DNA from: Kitasatospora aureofaciens | GTDB lineage: Bacteria > Actinomycetota > Actinomycetes > Streptomycetales > Streptomycetaceae | Length of the DNA: 64,000 nt | NCBI RefSeq assembly: GCF_019192735.1 | Contig: NZ_JAHTKP010000013.1 | Location: 124,001-188,000, forward strand | Reading direction: 5' to 3' | In this document: piece after piece, positions 28,351 to 36,699 of the stretch | Layout: every line of letters starts with the position of its first letter | How positions within the stretch are numbered: position 1 is the stretch's first letter | Position numbers and translations under genes: made by a program | The notes under the pieces: model-generated | The model's database searches: none | Seen by the model: only the letters and a program-made list of their open reading frames with translations | Told to the model about the DNA's origin: nothing

Positions 28351-30254
28351 TTGGTCAGTAGGACTTCGAGCTCGTCCGCCGCACGGCCCAGCGCGCTGCG
28401 CGCCGGGTCGTGCGGCTTTGTCGGGCGGGCTGCGGCCGTCGTCGGCGGGCGGTGCGCGCGGGCGGCGGCGGTCAGCTCGTCCAGGGCCCGGCGGACTCGG
28501 TCGACCTCGGCGGGATCGGGCACCCGGCCGCCGTACCGGATCTGCGCCGCGTACGCCGCCACCGCGCCGCCCAGCCGCTCCAGCGCCGCCGTCGCGGGCA
28601 GCCACCGCTCGGCCAGCCGGCCGGTGGGCGGCGGTTCGGACAGTCCCTGCTGCACCTCCTGGCGGGCGTCCGCCAGCGACCGGTAGGCGGTGCGGCGCAG
28701 CCACACCTCGGCCTTGCCCGCGTTTTTGGTTCCGGCATCTTTGGTTACGGCATCGAGGTAGGCCCGGAGCGTGGTCGTCGCTTCTATGAGGCGGGGCTCG
28801 ATCCGGTGGCGCGGGCGCTCCGGCCACAGCAGGTAGCCGAAGAGCAGCACGATCGTGCTCGCGAGGGCCGTGTCGAGCACCCGGGGCCAGAACTCGGACG
28901 CGCTGCTTTGGCCTCCAAGTTGGAGCAGGATCAGCGCCATTGGGGTCATGGCGATGGTGGTGAGCCCGTAGTGCGCCGCCGTCGCGTAGGGGAGGAGGGC
29001 CACGCAGAGGGCGGCGATGGCGGTGAGGGCCCATACGTCGGTGGTGAGGGAGACGAGGGCGGCGGTGAGCGCCACCCCGAGGACGGTGCCGATCGAGCGG
29101 CTTACGGCACGCAGGAACACCGAGCCGAGGTCCGGCTTGAGGACGAACGCGATCGTCATCGGGAGCCAGTAGCTCTTGCTGAGCGGGTAGTTGGCGGTGA
29201 CGGCCTCGCCTGCGGCGATGCACAGTGCTACGCGTAGGCCGTACTTGGTCGAGCCGCGGGACAGTAGCCGCGCGCGGAGCCGCCAGGGGTCGGGCGGGGG
29301 CGCGGGTGCGGTACCGAGCACGGCCTCGCGGCCGGCCACCGTGTCCGCGGCGGAGCGTAGGGCGGCGTCCAGGGCTTGGCGGGCGGGGGTGTCCGGCTGC
29401 CAGTCGGGGATGCCTACTTCGCCGCTGCCTTGTTCGACGGCTCGCGCGAGGCGGGCGGGGACGTCGGCGACCTCGGGTGGGACGGGGCGCCGGGCCCACA
29501 GCAGCCCGGTTGCCGCCTCGGCGGCGGCGAGGGCGGCCTCGTACCGTGGATCGGTCTTGCGGGGGAGCAGATCCTGAACCTGATTCAGGCGGGCGGTCAG
29601 CACCTGGCGCGAGGCCGCGCCCTGCGGCGTGCCGAGATCGGCCAGCATGCGGGCGAGCGCGTCGTACGCGGCGGCGAGCGCACGATCGCGCGGGTCGGCG
29701 GCGTGGCGCAGCCCGAGGACGAACACGAACGCGGCGCCCGCCGGCATCATCGGCGCCGCCGCCCACCACGGGTGGGGCAGCGGCATTCCGCTGCCGAGCG
29801 CCGCCGACACCAGCAACAGCATCCCGGCGGCAGAGCCGCGCGGCCCGGTGGCGCTCAGGGCGCCGGCGGCGAAGGCGGTGGTGGTGAGCGCCGCGCCGAG
29901 TACGGCGGCGGAGACGTGGGCGTGCTGCAGGGCCGTGCCGATCAGCATGCCGAGGGCGGAGCCGAGCACGGCCGTCCCGATCCGCCGCACGCGCAGGGTG
30001 GTTGGCTCGGCGCGGTCGTTCATCGTCGCGTGCATCGCGCCGAGGCCGGCGAAGACGCCGAGGTCCAGCCGGTGTGTGAGTAGCCCGAGGGCGAGCGGCA
30101 CCGCCATCCCGAGGGCGGCGCGAACCATCAACGCGAGCGGAAGTGGCGGTCGTGAGGGACGGACGGCACGAGCCCACCAGGGCGTGGTGGCGGGGTGCTC
30201 CGGGGGCATGCGGTCACGTCCGTTCTGCGGCGAGGGGTCGCTGCTGTGCGACAT
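28347..30254 (-). CDS. FUSC-family (fusaric acid resistance-like) inner membrane protein
   Basis: 635 aa. Two membrane blocks: about 45-165 (five to six helices, MVRAALGMAVPLALGLLTHRL through MLLLVSAALGSGMPLP) and about 345-460 (second block, RVALCIAAGEAVTANYPLSKSYWLPMTIAFVLKP, containing the FUSC signature). They are linked by a cytoplasmic helical domain, with another at the C-terminus. FUSC proteins are linked to efflux of aromatic acids and other toxic compounds, but the substrate is unknown. The gene is convergent with the ABC-F gene and overlaps its stop codon by 4 nt. An alternative start is the Met codon at about 30209. Confidence 0.8.
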
Positions 30255-30361
30255 TGCGCGGCAGATGGGGCGTACCCGGTCAGTCTACCCGGTGCTGTCC
30301 GCGCCAAGTTCGTACCGATCGCGTCCAAGCGGGGCAAGGGTGACAGAGGTGATGGCTACGA

Positions 30362-30376
30362 TTACCGCGTCGGTAA
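30362..30376. promoter_or_regulatory. Palindrome upstream of the T7SS-like genes
   Basis: TTACCG-CGT-CGGTAA, a perfect 6-bp-arm palindrome in the region between the FUSC gene and the first putative secreted protein. It looks like a regulator-binding site rather than a terminator because no gene ends beside it on either strand. Confidence 0.4.
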
Positions 30377-30504
30377 CAAGCTCACAGGGCGGGCGCGTTG
30401 CCGACCGCGACTGTACGGCCGCAAAGTTGACGGTGTGTTGCGGGCAGGCGGCCCAGGCGTAACCCGGGTGACCGCCGTCTGCAACGGGGGGAGAGGTGGT
30501 TGCT

Positions 30505-31011
30505 GTGCCAGGTGAGGTTCCTCGGGACAGGGCGAAGGCGGACGATCCTGTCGTCGTTCCGACGCCGGAGTTGCCCAACATTTCCGATCTGGTGTCTGCC
30601 TTCGGCAAGCAGGACGTCAAGGTGGAGATCGACACGCTCACGACGTTCGCGAACAAGATCGAGGCACTGCTGCAGACGATGGAGGGCTCGGCGGCGGCGC
30701 CTGACAAGCTCCAGGAGCAAAAGCTGACGGGGAAGGCTTTGATCAGCGGCGCATACAGTGGCGACGTTGTGGAGGCGACTGCCCTGACGGCTGCCTATGA
30801 CAAGGTCCACACCCAGCTCGTCAAGCTCCACACGGACTTCGTGTCCCAGATCGAGGCAATGAAGACGGCGGTTGCGAAAACCGCTGGCAGCTACGCGGGC
30901 AACGAGGAAGCAACGGCCGCCGCGCACAAGGCTGTGGCCACGAGCTACGGCCCCGTCACTCAGGCGACCGGGGCGAACAGGCCTGCGCACGACGGCTTCC
31001 AGGGGTGGTGA
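30505..31011 (+). CDS. Putative T7SS-associated helical protein
   Basis: 168 aa, no signal peptide or membrane helix. After about 30 polar residues the protein is a predicted helical hairpin with regularly spaced hydrophobic residues (LVSAFGKQDVKVEIDTLTTFANKIEALLQTM and ALTAAYDKVHTQLVKLHTDFVSQIEAMKTAVAKTAGSY), as in WXG100/ESX-type small secreted proteins, though no clear WxG motif is visible. It probably pairs with the next gene, 42 nt downstream. The GTG at 30505 is preferred because GAGAGG lies 8 nt upstream; the GTG at 30496 would have the ribosome binding site too close. Function unknown. Confidence 0.6.
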   Translation: MPGEVPRDRAKADDPVVVPTPELPNISDLVSAFGKQDVKVEIDTLTTFANKIEALLQTMEGSAAAPDKLQEQKLTGKALISGAYSGDVVEATALTAAYDKVHTQLVKLHTDFVSQIEAMKTAVAKTAGSYAGNEEATAAAHKAVATSYGPVTQATGANRPAHDGFQGW

Positions 31012-31053
31012 CGGTGTCAGGGGCGACAGGTTGACGGACGGGGGAAGCAAGTA

Positions 31054-32697
31054 ATGTCAGACGTAACGAACTTCGAGAAATACGACCACGCCCAGCTCAG
31101 GGACATGGTCAGGACCACCGACGCGACGAAGGTGCTGAGTCGTGGCACTCAGCTGAAGGCGGCCGGTCAGGTCCTGAACGACCTCAGCGCAGCACTCAAG
31201 TCGCACGTCGAGAAGGTCGGCTGGGAGGGACCGGCCGCCGAGAGCTTCAAGACCTGGGCCGGCAACCTGCAGAAGTCGGCCGCACTGCTCGGCGACTACT
31301 CCAGCAAGGCCGGCGACGCGATGAACCAGGCGGGCGAGGCTCTCAGCACCGCCCAGGTCGCCGTGTCCGAACCTCCGCGTGCGGAGATCACTACGCTTGC
31401 CACGGCCAAGAGCCAGTTGCAGTACCTGCCGTCCAACGTGGGATCTCAGCTTGCTCCCCGCCAGTCTCTTGACGACTTTATGCAGAAGTCCAGGGGAGAC
31501 GGCTGGATCACTCAGGCTCGGGCCGAGATGGCGGCGGCGACGATCGAGAGGGAACGACAGGAAGCCATCCGCCAGATGGAGAAGCTGGCGCAGGCCTACT
31601 CTGCGGCCAGCACGACGCTGAACTCGCTGGAGGAACCGAACCTACCGGGGACTCCGGGTGCCCCAGACCGGATTAGCTCTGCTGACTACTCGGCGGGTGG
31701 GGGGCGTACCGCAGGCTCGGGTGGCGCCATCCGCACTTCCCATGGGAGCCCTGGCAGCGCAGGCGGGAGCTACAGCCCAGGTGGCGGCAGCTATAGCCGT
31801 GGTTCCGTAGCGCTTCACCAGTCGGCATTGGGCCCGGAGGGACCAGATACGCCGAGTCGCACCGATCCGATCTCGTCGCACGGCGGCGGTTACGTGCCGC
31901 TGCCGGAGGAGCAGAGCGCTTCCACTCCGCTGTTGGTTCCGTCGCCCCCCATCGACCGTCCTGGTACGGGCCTCGACAGTCTGCCGACCGTTCCGACCCT
32001 GCCGAGCCAGAGCGGTCCGGTCGGTCCCGGTGGTGGCAACCTCCCGTTCGACGGGTTGGGAGGGGTCCCCGGGTACCCGGGTGGGCCCGGTGAGGGCGGA
32101 GGCAATCCCGGTTTCCCGGGCGGCGGTCCGGTTCCAGTGGGCGGTTTCCTGGGGAAGGGCGGATCGGTCCCGGCCAGGAATGGTGGCACGATCCCGGGCA
32201 AGGGTGGCGGTTCGATTCCCGGTCGTACGGGTGGTCCCTTCGGCGGAGGCTCGCTGCCAGGGAAGACCGGTACACCAGGGCTACCCACCGGGACCGTCTT
32301 CGGTGCTCGCGAGGCTCAGCCGGGTCGTGCCGGGGCATCCGGCATGCCCGGGATGGGCGGAATGAACCCCGGTATGGGCGGCCACGGCGTGGGCGGCTCA
32401 GGTGGGGGTACGCGCGGCCGGGGCTTGGCCTCGACTAGTGGCGGGACCGTTGGCGGCCGCAAGGGCCCTGCCGCCGGTGGTGAGTTCACTCCTGGCGGTA
32501 CCGGCCTGCGCAAGCGGGCCGGGGCTGTCGAGGGCGCGGCCCGCTCCGGCCAGAACGGTATGCCGGCGCCCGGCACGCTCGGGGGCGGAGCTGGGAGGAA
32601 TGAGCGCGACCGCCGCCAGAGGGCCGACTACCTGCACGAGGACGAGGAGACCTGGACCAGCGGTACGCCGCACAGCAACCCGAACGTGGTTGAGTAG
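31054..32697 (+). CDS. WXG100-like protein with long Gly/Pro-rich tail, putative T7SS substrate
   Basis: 547 aa. Residues about 1-190 form a WXG100/PPE-like helical domain: LKAAGQVLNDLSAALKSHVEKVGWEGPAAESFKTWAGNL carries the W-x-G turn (WEG), and long amphipathic helices follow (AEMAAATIERERQEAIRQMEKLAQAY). Residues about 200-520 are a disordered Gly/Pro/Ser tail with recurring GPGGG, FPGG, PGKGG and GMPGMGG units. There is no signal peptide. WXG-type proteins leave the cell through ESX/type VII secretion, so secretion is inferred from the fold. It sits between a small helical protein and a mycosin protease gene, which supports a T7SS link. Confidence 0.75.
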   Translation: MSDVTNFEKYDHAQLRDMVRTTDATKVLSRGTQLKAAGQVLNDLSAALKSHVEKVGWEGPAAESFKTWAGNLQKSAALLGDYSSKAGDAMNQAGEALSTAQVAVSEPPRAEITTLATAKSQLQYLPSNVGSQLAPRQSLDDFMQKSRGDGWITQARAEMAAATIERERQEAIRQMEKLAQAYSAASTTLNSLEEPNLPGTPGAPDRISSADYSAGGGRTAGSGGAIRTSHGSPGSAGGSYSPGGGSYSRGSVALHQSALGPEGPDTPSRTDPISSHGGGYVPLPEEQSASTPLLVPSPPIDRPGTGLDSLPTVPTLPSQSGPVGPGGGNLPFDGLGGVPGYPGGPGEGGGNPGFPGGGPVPVGGFLGKGGSVPARNGGTIPGKGGGSIPGRTGGPFGGGSLPGKTGTPGLPTGTVFGAREAQPGRAGASGMPGMGGMNPGMGGHGVGGSGGGTRGRGLASTSGGTVGGRKGPAAGGEFTPGGTGLRKRAGAVEGAARSGQNGMPAPGTLGGGAGRNERDRRQRADYLHEDEETWTSGTPHSNPNVVE

Positions 32698-32796
32698 AAC
32701 TGGCGTGACTGCCCGGCCGTCGGGACATCCCGGCGGCCGGGCGGACCTGTCCGGGGCACAGCCCTCGGCTGGCGGGGAGACTGACGAGGAGTTGTG

Positions 32797-34185
32797 ATGC
32801 GGCGGACGAACGGACGAGCGCGCGGGCGGGCCTTCGCCGGAGTGCTCCTCGCAGCCAGTGTCGTGGCCGGCCCGGCCGTGGCGCCAGCGGCTGCGGGGGA
32901 TTCGATTCGTGATGATCAGTGGCATCTGGATGCGATGCATGCTCCGGAGATGTGGAAGACCTCGACCGGGCAGGGCATCACAGTTGCGGTGATCGACGGT
33001 GGATTCAAGTTCGATCATCCGGACTTGGTCGGGCAGTTGCTGCCGGGGAACGACTTCAGCGATACCTCCGGTGGGGTTGGGGTCGATGTCACCGGTCACG
33101 GGACGCAGATGGCGAGCCTCATCGCGGGGACGGGCAAGGGTATGGGGGGCAAAGGTGCCTATGGGCTGGCCCCGGGGGCCAAAGTCCTTCCGGTGAAGAT
33201 CAAGAATCATTCAGAAGGAGGCGCGGTCACCTCGAAGGTCTTTCTTGATCAGATCGGGCAAGCCGTCGACTATGCCGTCGACCAGGGTGCCAAAGTCATT
33301 AACATCTCGCAGGGCATGGCCGCAGTCGCAACGTCCCCAGACGACGTGGCGAAGTTGAATGGCGTTCTCGCGCGTGCGGCGGCAAAGGGCTCGCTGGTGG
33401 TCGCGAGCGTCGGAAACAGTGCGCAGGATGGGAATCTGGTTGAGTACCCGGGGGGTCTGCCCTATGTCGTCGGCGTTGGGGCCGCTGACAAAGACTTGAC
33501 GACGACGGCCGAGTCCCAGCGGGGGCCGCAGGTTGATCTCGTAGCGCCAGGCATGGACATCGTCGATGCCTGCACAGGCCCGACGGGCTATTGCAAGGGG
33601 CACGGAACGTCGGCTGCGACTGCGCTGGTTTCCGCCTCGGCGGCACTGGTCTGGGCTGTGCACACCGACTGGACGGCAAATCAAGTCCTGCGGGTGCTTA
33701 TCAGTACAGCGGGTAAGCCAACAGATGGTTCCAACCGCAATGACAGTGTCGGGTATGGCGCCGTGCGGCCACGTATCGCTTTGACCGCGCCGGGCGATCC
33801 GGGGCCGGCGGATGTGTACCCGATTCCGAGCAAGGTGGCTCCGCTGCCCTCGGCTTCACCGTCGTCTGCTGCACCTTCCGCCTCGGCGACCTCGCCCGCT
33901 GCGGTGCCCGCGGCACCCACGAATGGCAGTTCGCCGGCAGCGGCACCGATCGCGGACAAGGCGTCCGATTCGGGCAGCGCCATGCTGCCGATTGTGATCG
34001 CTGGGGTCGTCGGGTTGGTGCTGGTGGCGGGTGTGGTGTTCTTCGTGGCGCGGAAGCGGCGCGCGGCTGATCGGCTGGCTGAGTTCGCGCAGCCGGTGCC
34101 GCCACAGGTGGGGCCTGCGGTTCCGCCGCCTCCGCCGTCGTATGAGCCGCCGATGCCGCCGGGGGACAATCCGTACGCGAGGTAG
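32797..34185 (+). CDS. mycP: Mycosin (type VII secretion-associated S8 serine protease)
   Basis: 462 aa. A signal peptide (GVLLAASVVAGPAVAPAAAG) is followed by the subtilisin-like domain with catalytic triad D67 (VAVIDGGF), H101 (GHGTQM) and S272 (GHGTSAATALVSA). After the protease domain come a Pro/Ala/Ser linker, one membrane helix (LPIVIAGVVGLVLVAGVVFFV) and a short basic/proline-rich cytoplasmic tail. This is the MycP architecture: an extracytoplasmic protease anchored at the membrane that belongs to T7SS loci and processes or stabilises the system. The ATG at 32797 has GAGGAG 5-6 nt upstream; the adjacent GTG at 32794 is too close. No EccB, EccC, EccD or EccE gene is in the window. Confidence 0.88.
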   Translation: MRRTNGRARGRAFAGVLLAASVVAGPAVAPAAAGDSIRDDQWHLDAMHAPEMWKTSTGQGITVAVIDGGFKFDHPDLVGQLLPGNDFSDTSGGVGVDVTGHGTQMASLIAGTGKGMGGKGAYGLAPGAKVLPVKIKNHSEGGAVTSKVFLDQIGQAVDYAVDQGAKVINISQGMAAVATSPDDVAKLNGVLARAAAKGSLVVASVGNSAQDGNLVEYPGGLPYVVGVGAADKDLTTTAESQRGPQVDLVAPGMDIVDACTGPTGYCKGHGTSAATALVSASAALVWAVHTDWTANQVLRVLISTAGKPTDGSNRNDSVGYGAVRPRIALTAPGDPGPADVYPIPSKVAPLPSASPSSAAPSASATSPAAVPAAPTNGSSPAAAPIADKASDSGSAMLPIVIAGVVGLVLVAGVVFFVARKRRAADRLAEFAQPVPPQVGPAVPPPPPSYEPPMPPGDNPYAR

Positions 34186-34203
34186 TCGGCGGTCGGGTCG
34201 TGG

Positions 34204-34236
34204 CTGAACCGCTTCGGCTGAGGCGAAGCGGTTCAG
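34204..34236. terminator. Bidirectional terminator after mycP
   Basis: CTGAACCGCTTCG and CGAAGCGGTTCAG, a perfect 13-bp stem with a 7-nt loop. It lies 20 nt after the mycP stop and just before the stop codon of the minus-strand small-gene operon, so it probably serves both. Confidence 0.85.
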
Positions 34237-34249
34237 GGCGAGGGTCGGC

Positions 34250-34456
34250 TCAGGTGGTTATGCCCTGGGCGGGCCCGTGGTGTTCGGGTTCCTGCCTGCC
34301 GGATTGGCGGGGTGGCAGCGGCGGGAGGGCGGCCTGGTCGTCGCGGGACGGCATCTTGAGGGCCGTGAGGACGCCGAGGGCGACGGTGGCGATCGCGAGC
34401 GCCAGGAGGAGCGCGAAGGCGGTGGCGATCAGGAAGCTGGCGGTGCCCGGTCTCAT
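34250..34456 (-). CDS. Small single-pass membrane protein (68 aa)
   Basis: 68 aa. It starts with ATG at 34456, overlapping the preceding gene's stop (ATGA). One membrane helix (FLIATAFALLLALAIATVALGVLTAL) occupies residues about 8-33; the C-terminal half is polar, rich in Pro, Arg and Gln. No recognisable family. It is the last of four overlapping minus-strand genes headed by an RsbW-like ATPase, so a signalling or secretion role in that unit is a fair guess, but nothing in the sequence proves it. Confidence 0.6.
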   Translation of the reverse strand: MRPGTASFLIATAFALLLALAIATVALGVLTALKMPSRDDQAALPPLPPRQSGRQEPEHHGPAQGITT

Positions 34457-34650
34457 CGGTGCACCCCGAGGTGGGCGGACAGGAGGAAGAGGAGTTCTTC
34501 CGCCTGGGTGCGGGTGAGGGGGAACGCGAGGTGGCCGTCGGCGTCGGCGTGGACGTCGTGGTCGACAGCGAGGCGGAGTTGGAGCGCCGCGTCGGGGGCG
34601 GACTCGGCGGTGAGGTAGTGGACGGTGGTGCGCTCGGTCACGGCTCGCAC
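34453..34650 (-). CDS. Small acidic protein of unknown function (65 aa)
   Basis: 65 aa, GTG start at 34650 with GAGGTGA about 6 nt upstream. It overlaps the gene before it by 13 nt and the gene after it by 4 nt. It has an acidic middle (VDHDVHADADGHLAF) and a C-terminal helix (TRTQAEELLFLLSAHLG). No family was recognised. Its C-terminal helix resembles that of the 85-aa protein upstream (TLLNLLNLLLDAE), so the two may share a fold or pair with each other. Confidence 0.6.
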   Translation of the reverse strand: MRAVTERTTVHYLTAESAPDAALQLRLAVDHDVHADADGHLAFPLTRTQAEELLFLLSAHLGVHR

Positions 34651-34895
34651 GGGTCACCTCGCTCCGCATCGAGGAGGAGGTTGAGGAGGTTGAGCAGGGT
34701 TGTGGCGGGAGCCGTGTTGAAGCGGACGAGGACGCGGCCATCCAGGGTGGTGTCGGTGGTCGCGGAGGGCCAGACCAGGCCGAACTTCTTTCCGCGCTCG
34801 TGGACTTCGGCGATGAGGGTCTTGATCTGGGCCTCGGTGTAGTACCGGACGCGGGGGTCCGTGGGCTTCATCGGGTGGCGGCGGTTGTGGTTCAC
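34638..34895 (-). CDS. Small protein of unknown function (85 aa)
   Basis: 85 aa, GTG start at 34895 overlapping the stop of the ATPase gene by 4 nt (GTGA). Near the N-terminus it reads RVRYYTEAQIKTLIAEVHERGKKFGLVWPS, then a beta-rich centre (DGRVLVRFNTAPA) and a Leu-rich C-terminal helix. It is soluble and has no signal peptide. The family is unknown to me. It is the second gene of the four-gene operon starting at 35257. Confidence 0.6.
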   Translation of the reverse strand: MNHNRRHPMKPTDPRVRYYTEAQIKTLIAEVHERGKKFGLVWPSATTDTTLDGRVLVRFNTAPATTLLNLLNLLLDAERGDPCEP

Positions 34896-35257
34896 GCGGC
34901 GTCCATCTGCAGCTCGAACCAGACGTTCTTGCCGCGCTTCTGCGGGTCGACGCCCCAGCGGTGGGTGAGCCCCTCGACGAGCTGGAGGCCGCGGCCGGAC
35001 TCGGCGAGGTCAGCGGGGGTGCGCTGCTCGGGGAGGGCGGGACTCTCGTCGGAGACGGACACGCGGAGCGTGCCGTTGAGGAGGAGAAGCACGACGACGG
35101 GCGAGGCGGTCTCGCCGTGCCGCCAGGCGTTGACGATCAGCTCGACGAGCGCGAGTTCGGCGTCGGTGATGGCCTCGGGGTGCCAGCCGGTGCGGGCCAT
35201 GGCCCCGCGCAGCGTCTGGCGGGCGACGGTGAGGGAGGGGGTGTTGAGGTTACACAT
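34892..35257 (-). CDS. ATP-binding protein (RsbW/AbaA-like anti-sigma-type GHKL ATPase)
   Basis: 121 aa, one HATPase_c_2 domain. The N box is AELALVELIVNAWRHG (E-x-x-x-N), which binds Mg-ATP; the G1-like region is RGLQLVEGLTHRWGV and the last strand is VWFELQ. Proteins of this size are the histidine-kinase-like ATPases very common in Streptomyces, often next to a DUF397 protein and a WhiJ-type HTH regulator, as is true here across the divergent promoter. They are related to anti-sigma factors such as RsbW. The ATG at 35257 has GGGAG 8 nt upstream. Partner sigma factor or regulator is unknown. Confidence 0.8.
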   Translation of the reverse strand: MCNLNTPSLTVARQTLRGAMARTGWHPEAITDAELALVELIVNAWRHGETASPVVVLLLLNGTLRVSVSDESPALPEQRTPADLAESGRGLQLVEGLTHRWGVDPQKRGKNVWFELQMDAA

Positions 35258-35408
35258 GGGGAATCTCCCAGCGGTGTGGTGTGGAGAGGTGAAGCGGCGG
35301 ATACGTCGCCGTGAGCCAGGCCAGGACGGTGCTGGTGGATGCCACGCGTGGCTGCTCTGCGGTGCGAGGGCAGCAGGCGCCTACTGCCCTAGATACAGGC
35401 ATTACTGA

Positions 35409-35423
35409 CGATCCGTCGGATCG
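35409..35423. promoter_or_regulatory. Candidate operator in the divergent promoter region 35258-35560
   Basis: CGATCCG-T-CGGATCG, a perfect palindrome with 7-bp arms, in the 303-nt gap between the ATPase operon (minus) and the HTH gene (plus). Nearby lie TACGGT (35487-35492), a plausible -10 for the HTH gene, and an A/T-rich stretch (35440-35480). The HTH regulator encoded next door is the obvious candidate ligand. No small gene was found in this gap. Confidence 0.45.
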
Positions 35424-35560
35424 ATGTGACAACGACCATAGCGCACAGCAGTAATCAAATTTCCACCCCTCGGGGATTTTTCCCTCTACGGTGGTACGCG
35501 GTGGACCGGCGCTCAGTCGGCGCGGCACACTTGGCCAGACCGCTCGCCTGGAAGGAAGCT

Positions 35561-36424
35561 ATGCCTCCACGCTCGAACCCAACCCTCCGCCAGCGCAGGC
35601 TCGGTACAGAGCTGCGGAGAATGCGTGAGCGGGCAGGCTTCGGCGGCTCGGAACTCGGCCGCAACGTAGGGATGAATCCAGCCCAGGTCACGCAGATGGA
35701 ATCAGGGCGGATCGGCATCAGTGTCGACCGCCTCCACACCATCGCTGCGGCCTGCAACTGTGACAATCGGCCACTGATCGACGCGCTCGCCGGCATCATC
35801 ACGGACCGGAGGAAGGGCTGGTGGGAGGAGTACCGCGAGGTCCTGACGACCGACTTCCTTGAGGTTGCGGAGATCGAGAGCTTCGCTAAGGCGCTCTCCA
35901 CCTGCACGACCAACTACATTCCCGGCTTGCTCCAGACCGGTTCCTACGCCTCCGCCGTCTTCACGCGGGTCTACCCACCGCTGCCCGGCAAGGACATCGA
36001 CGTCCGGACCGCCTTCCGAGTGCAACGCCAACAGCTCGTTCGCTCCGGCAAGACGCCTCTCCGGGCGTTCATCCACGAGGCTGCGCTGCGGATGCAGTTC
36101 GGTGGCCCCAAGGTACTTGCTGATCAGCTCGACGCTCTTGCTGAAGACTCGGAGCAGGCCGGCATCTCGGTCCGAGTGATCCCTTTCGCCGTCGACACGT
36201 TCCCTGGCGCGTCCGAGAACCTCACCTTTGCCGAGGGGCCCGTCCCCGAGCTGGACACCGTCCAGATGGATGTTGCTCAGGGCGTACTGTTTTTCGACGC
36301 CCCGGCAGACCTGGCCAAGCACCGAGCCATCTTTACCCGGATGGACTCCATTGCGCTGTCCGAAGACGGGTCGCGAGACTTGATCTGGTCCGTCAAGAAG
36401 GAAGTGGAAGACAGGTATGTCTGA
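35561..36424 (+). CDS. XRE-family HTH regulator with DUF5753 (WhiJ-like)
   Basis: 287 aa. Residues about 9-70 form the XRE helix-turn-helix (LGTELRRMRERAGFGGSELGRNVGMNPAQVTQMESGRIGISVDRLHTIAAAC). The rest is the DUF5753 ligand/partner domain with its usual landmarks: WWEEYREVLTTDFLEVAEIESFAKAL, IPGLLQTGSYASAVF and the C-terminal DSIALSEDGSRDLI. This is the WhiJ-like class of Streptomyces developmental regulators, whose genes pair with a DUF397 protein and an AbaA-like ATPase; all three occur here. The ATG at 35561 has GGAAGG upstream. The stop codon overlaps the DUF397 start by 8 nt, so they are co-translated. Confidence 0.9.
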   Translation: MPPRSNPTLRQRRLGTELRRMRERAGFGGSELGRNVGMNPAQVTQMESGRIGISVDRLHTIAAACNCDNRPLIDALAGIITDRRKGWWEEYREVLTTDFLEVAEIESFAKALSTCTTNYIPGLLQTGSYASAVFTRVYPPLPGKDIDVRTAFRVQRQQLVRSGKTPLRAFIHEAALRMQFGGPKVLADQLDALAEDSEQAGISVRVIPFAVDTFPGASENLTFAEGPVPELDTVQMDVAQGVLFFDAPADLAKHRAIFTRMDSIALSEDGSRDLIWSVKKEVEDRYV

Positions 36425-36620
36425 ACCCAAGTGGCAGAAGTCGAGCTATAGCGGCGCGACCAACGAGTGCGTCGAAGTACGCACGGTCGATGGCGTCGTC
36501 GAACTCCGCGAGTCCGACGACGGTGAGGTCATCGTCCGCACGACGCCCGGCAAGTTCGCCAGGTTCATCCAGGGCGTCAAGGCCGGCGAGTTCGACCACC
36601 ACGGCGACCTCAACGTCTGA
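36417..36620 (+). CDS. DUF397 small protein (WhiJ partner type)
   Basis: 67 aa. It begins PKWQKSSYSGATNECVEV, the diagnostic DUF397 pattern (W-x-K-S-S-x-S...C-V-E-V), followed by the usual acidic ELRESDDGEVIVRTTPGKFARFIQGVKAGEFD. Proteins of this family are encoded with DUF5753 HTH regulators in actinomycetes and are thought to modulate them; the mechanism is not settled. It overlaps the HTH gene by 8 nt (ATG at 36417). Confidence 0.93.
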   Translation: MSEPKWQKSSYSGATNECVEVRTVDGVVELRESDDGEVIVRTTPGKFARFIQGVKAGEFDHHGDLNV

Positions 36621-36631
36621 TCGGAGGCAAC

Positions 36632-36669
36632 GGCGGCCTCTCGTTCCGCGGCAGGAGCGAGGGGCCGCC
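36632..36669. terminator. Terminator between DUF397 gene and the minus-strand T7SS-like genes
   Basis: GGCGGCCTCTCG pairs with CGAGGGGCCGCC over 12 bp (one T-G wobble), 14-nt loop. It lies 11 nt after the DUF397 stop and about 30 nt past the stop of the convergent membrane-protein gene, so it probably serves both. Confidence 0.75.
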
Positions 36670-36699
36670 GAGCAACTCGCCATCGTGCGGAGCGCGATC

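Noticed and set aside
30496-30504. GTG at 30496 as the start of the first T7SS-like gene.
   Set aside because: The purine-rich ribosome binding site would directly abut this codon; GTG at 30505 has the correct spacing.
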